Shown: piece by piece, positions 4,993-5,651 of the stretch
Position numbering within the stretch: the stretch's first letter is position 1
Layout: each line of letters begins with the position of its first letter
NCBI GenBank assembly: GCA_021772695.1
Contig: JAJFLL010000309.1
Location: 1-5,651, forward strand
DNA from: Deltaproteobacteria bacterium
GTDB taxonomy: Bacteria; UBA10199; DSSB01
Reading direction: 5' to 3'
DNA length: 5,651 bases
The notes under the pieces: generated by a model
What the model saw: the letters and a program-made list of their open reading frames with translations, nothing else
Told to the model about the DNA's origin: nothing
The model's database searches: none
Position numbers and translations under genes: made by a program

Positions 4993-5651
4993 TTATCCCA
5001 CCAGGTGAATGGGTGAGCTGTCTTTTTGTTTTTTGCGTAAGAGCGCCATAGCCTTGCGGTATTTGGCAAGGGCGAGGGGAGGGAAGTAATGTCGGTACCC
5101 GTGGTAGCGAATATAAAAATGACCAGGGAATCCGGTGCCGGAAAACTCTTCTTCATCCCAACAACCGTGGTCATTTTGCCGATCGAGCAGGTATTCAATG
5201 CCGCGGGTTACTTCCTCGGTATCCACGAGCCCTCCAGCGATCAGGCCCATTAAGGCCCAGGCACTCTGAGAGGGTACCGAGCGATCTAGGTGAACATATT
5301 TATTTTCAAAATAACCGTCACAACTTTCACCCCATCCACCGTCGGAATTTTGCTGAGACAGCAACCATTCCAAAGCCCGTTGAATGGCCGGGTGGGCAGG
5401 GTCCTCGCCGATGGCAATTAAGCCCTGCAAGGCACACCAGGTGCCATAGAGATAATTGACACCCCAGCGACCGTCCCAGGCACCGCAGGGGGCTTGTTCT
5501 CGATAGACAAACTTGATGGCCCGCTGCACGATGGCATGATCCCTTGAGTAACCCACAGTGGCCAAAAATTCTAAAATGCGGCCGGTGATATCGCCGGTGG
5601 GCGGATCCAAGCAAGCCCCGTGGTCGGAAAAGGGGATCTGATTGACGATTT
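4993..5651 (-). CDS. shc: Squalene-hopene cyclase, C-terminal part (5' end outside window)
   Basis: This enzyme cyclises squalene to hopene/hopanol, the first committed step of hopanoid synthesis, at the membrane surface. The frame is open to the right window edge; 218 residues are visible out of roughly 650-700 in the family. The visible part begins IVNQIPFSDHGACLDPPTG, matching the family pattern before DPPT.D.TGR. Three QW repeats are seen: RAIKFVYREQAPCGAW (visible residues 43-58), RALEWLLSQQNSDGGW (91-106) and RGIEYLLDRQNDHGCW (149-164). FDGRWGVNY-type sequence (here WDGRWGVNYLYGTW) and the C-terminal GTGFPGHFYIRYHGYRHYFPPLAL are hallmarks of the family. The catalytic DXDD motif lies upstream and is not in view, so activity cannot be judged. 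The TTG at 5608-5610 is an internal Leu codon, not a start. Another squalene/triterpene cyclase of the same superfamily is possible, but the C-terminal pattern favours SHC (hpnF). Confidence 0.92.
   Translation of the reverse strand, partial: IVNQIPFSDHGACLDPPTGDITGRILEFLATVGYSRDHAIVQRAIKFVYREQAPCGAWDGRWGVNYLYGTWCALQGLIAIGEDPAHPAIQRALEWLLSQQNSDGGWGESCDGYFENKYVHLDRSVPSQSAWALMGLIAGGLVDTEEVTRGIEYLLDRQNDHGCWDEEEFSGTGFPGHFYIRYHGYRHYFPPLALAKYRKAMALLRKKQKDSSPIHLVG

Noticed and set aside
5608..5610. TTG as the start codon of a short minus-strand protein
   Set aside because: The squalene-hopene cyclase pattern continues without break upstream of it to the window edge (FSDHGACLDPP), so it is an internal Leu codon.

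Overview
The window is an ordinary-looking stretch of bacterial chromosome with moderate GC, densely packed with genes. It reads as a proteobacterial or deltaproteobacterial-grade (Desulfobacterota/SAR324-like) genome. The grounds are an IHF-beta-type DNA-bending protein, a LapA-type inner-membrane protein in the same operon as in gammaproteobacteria, a YadG/YadH-type ABC transporter and a squalene-hopene cyclase. The lineage is an inference from gene content. No mobile element, CRISPR array, tRNA or rRNA is visible.

Left part (1-2121, + strand): a likely operon of four genes. It starts with the 3' end of an IHF/HU-family gene, cut by the window edge. An HIT-family nucleotide hydrolase/transferase follows with a 4-base ATGA overlap, then a small LapA/DUF1049 membrane protein after a 13-base gap, then cysteine synthase (CysK) after a 20-base gap. 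Middle (2122-3161, + strand): a 92-base gap with a weak hairpin and a strong Shine-Dalgarno site leads into ispH (lytB), the last enzyme of the MEP isoprenoid pathway. Next (3162-4973, + strand): a 136-base gap with a candidate promoter lies upstream of an ABC-2 exporter pair, ATPase then permease, overlapping by ATGA and resembling E. coli YadG-YadH. Right edge (4993-5651, - strand): the C-terminal third of a squalene-hopene cyclase, convergent with the transporter and only 19 bases away.

Functional links: CysK makes cysteine, the sulfur source for iron-sulfur clusters, and IspH is a [4Fe-4S] enzyme. IspH makes the C5 units from which squalene, the substrate of the cyclase, is built. An exporter of unknown substrate lies between the isoprenoid gene and the hopanoid gene. 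Whether this proximity reflects a functional unit is open. I see no strong evidence of a previously undescribed system. The observations most worth checking are the altered sequence around the IspH cluster cysteines, the candidate leaderless start of the ABC ATPase, and the ispH/exporter/shc neighbourhood.
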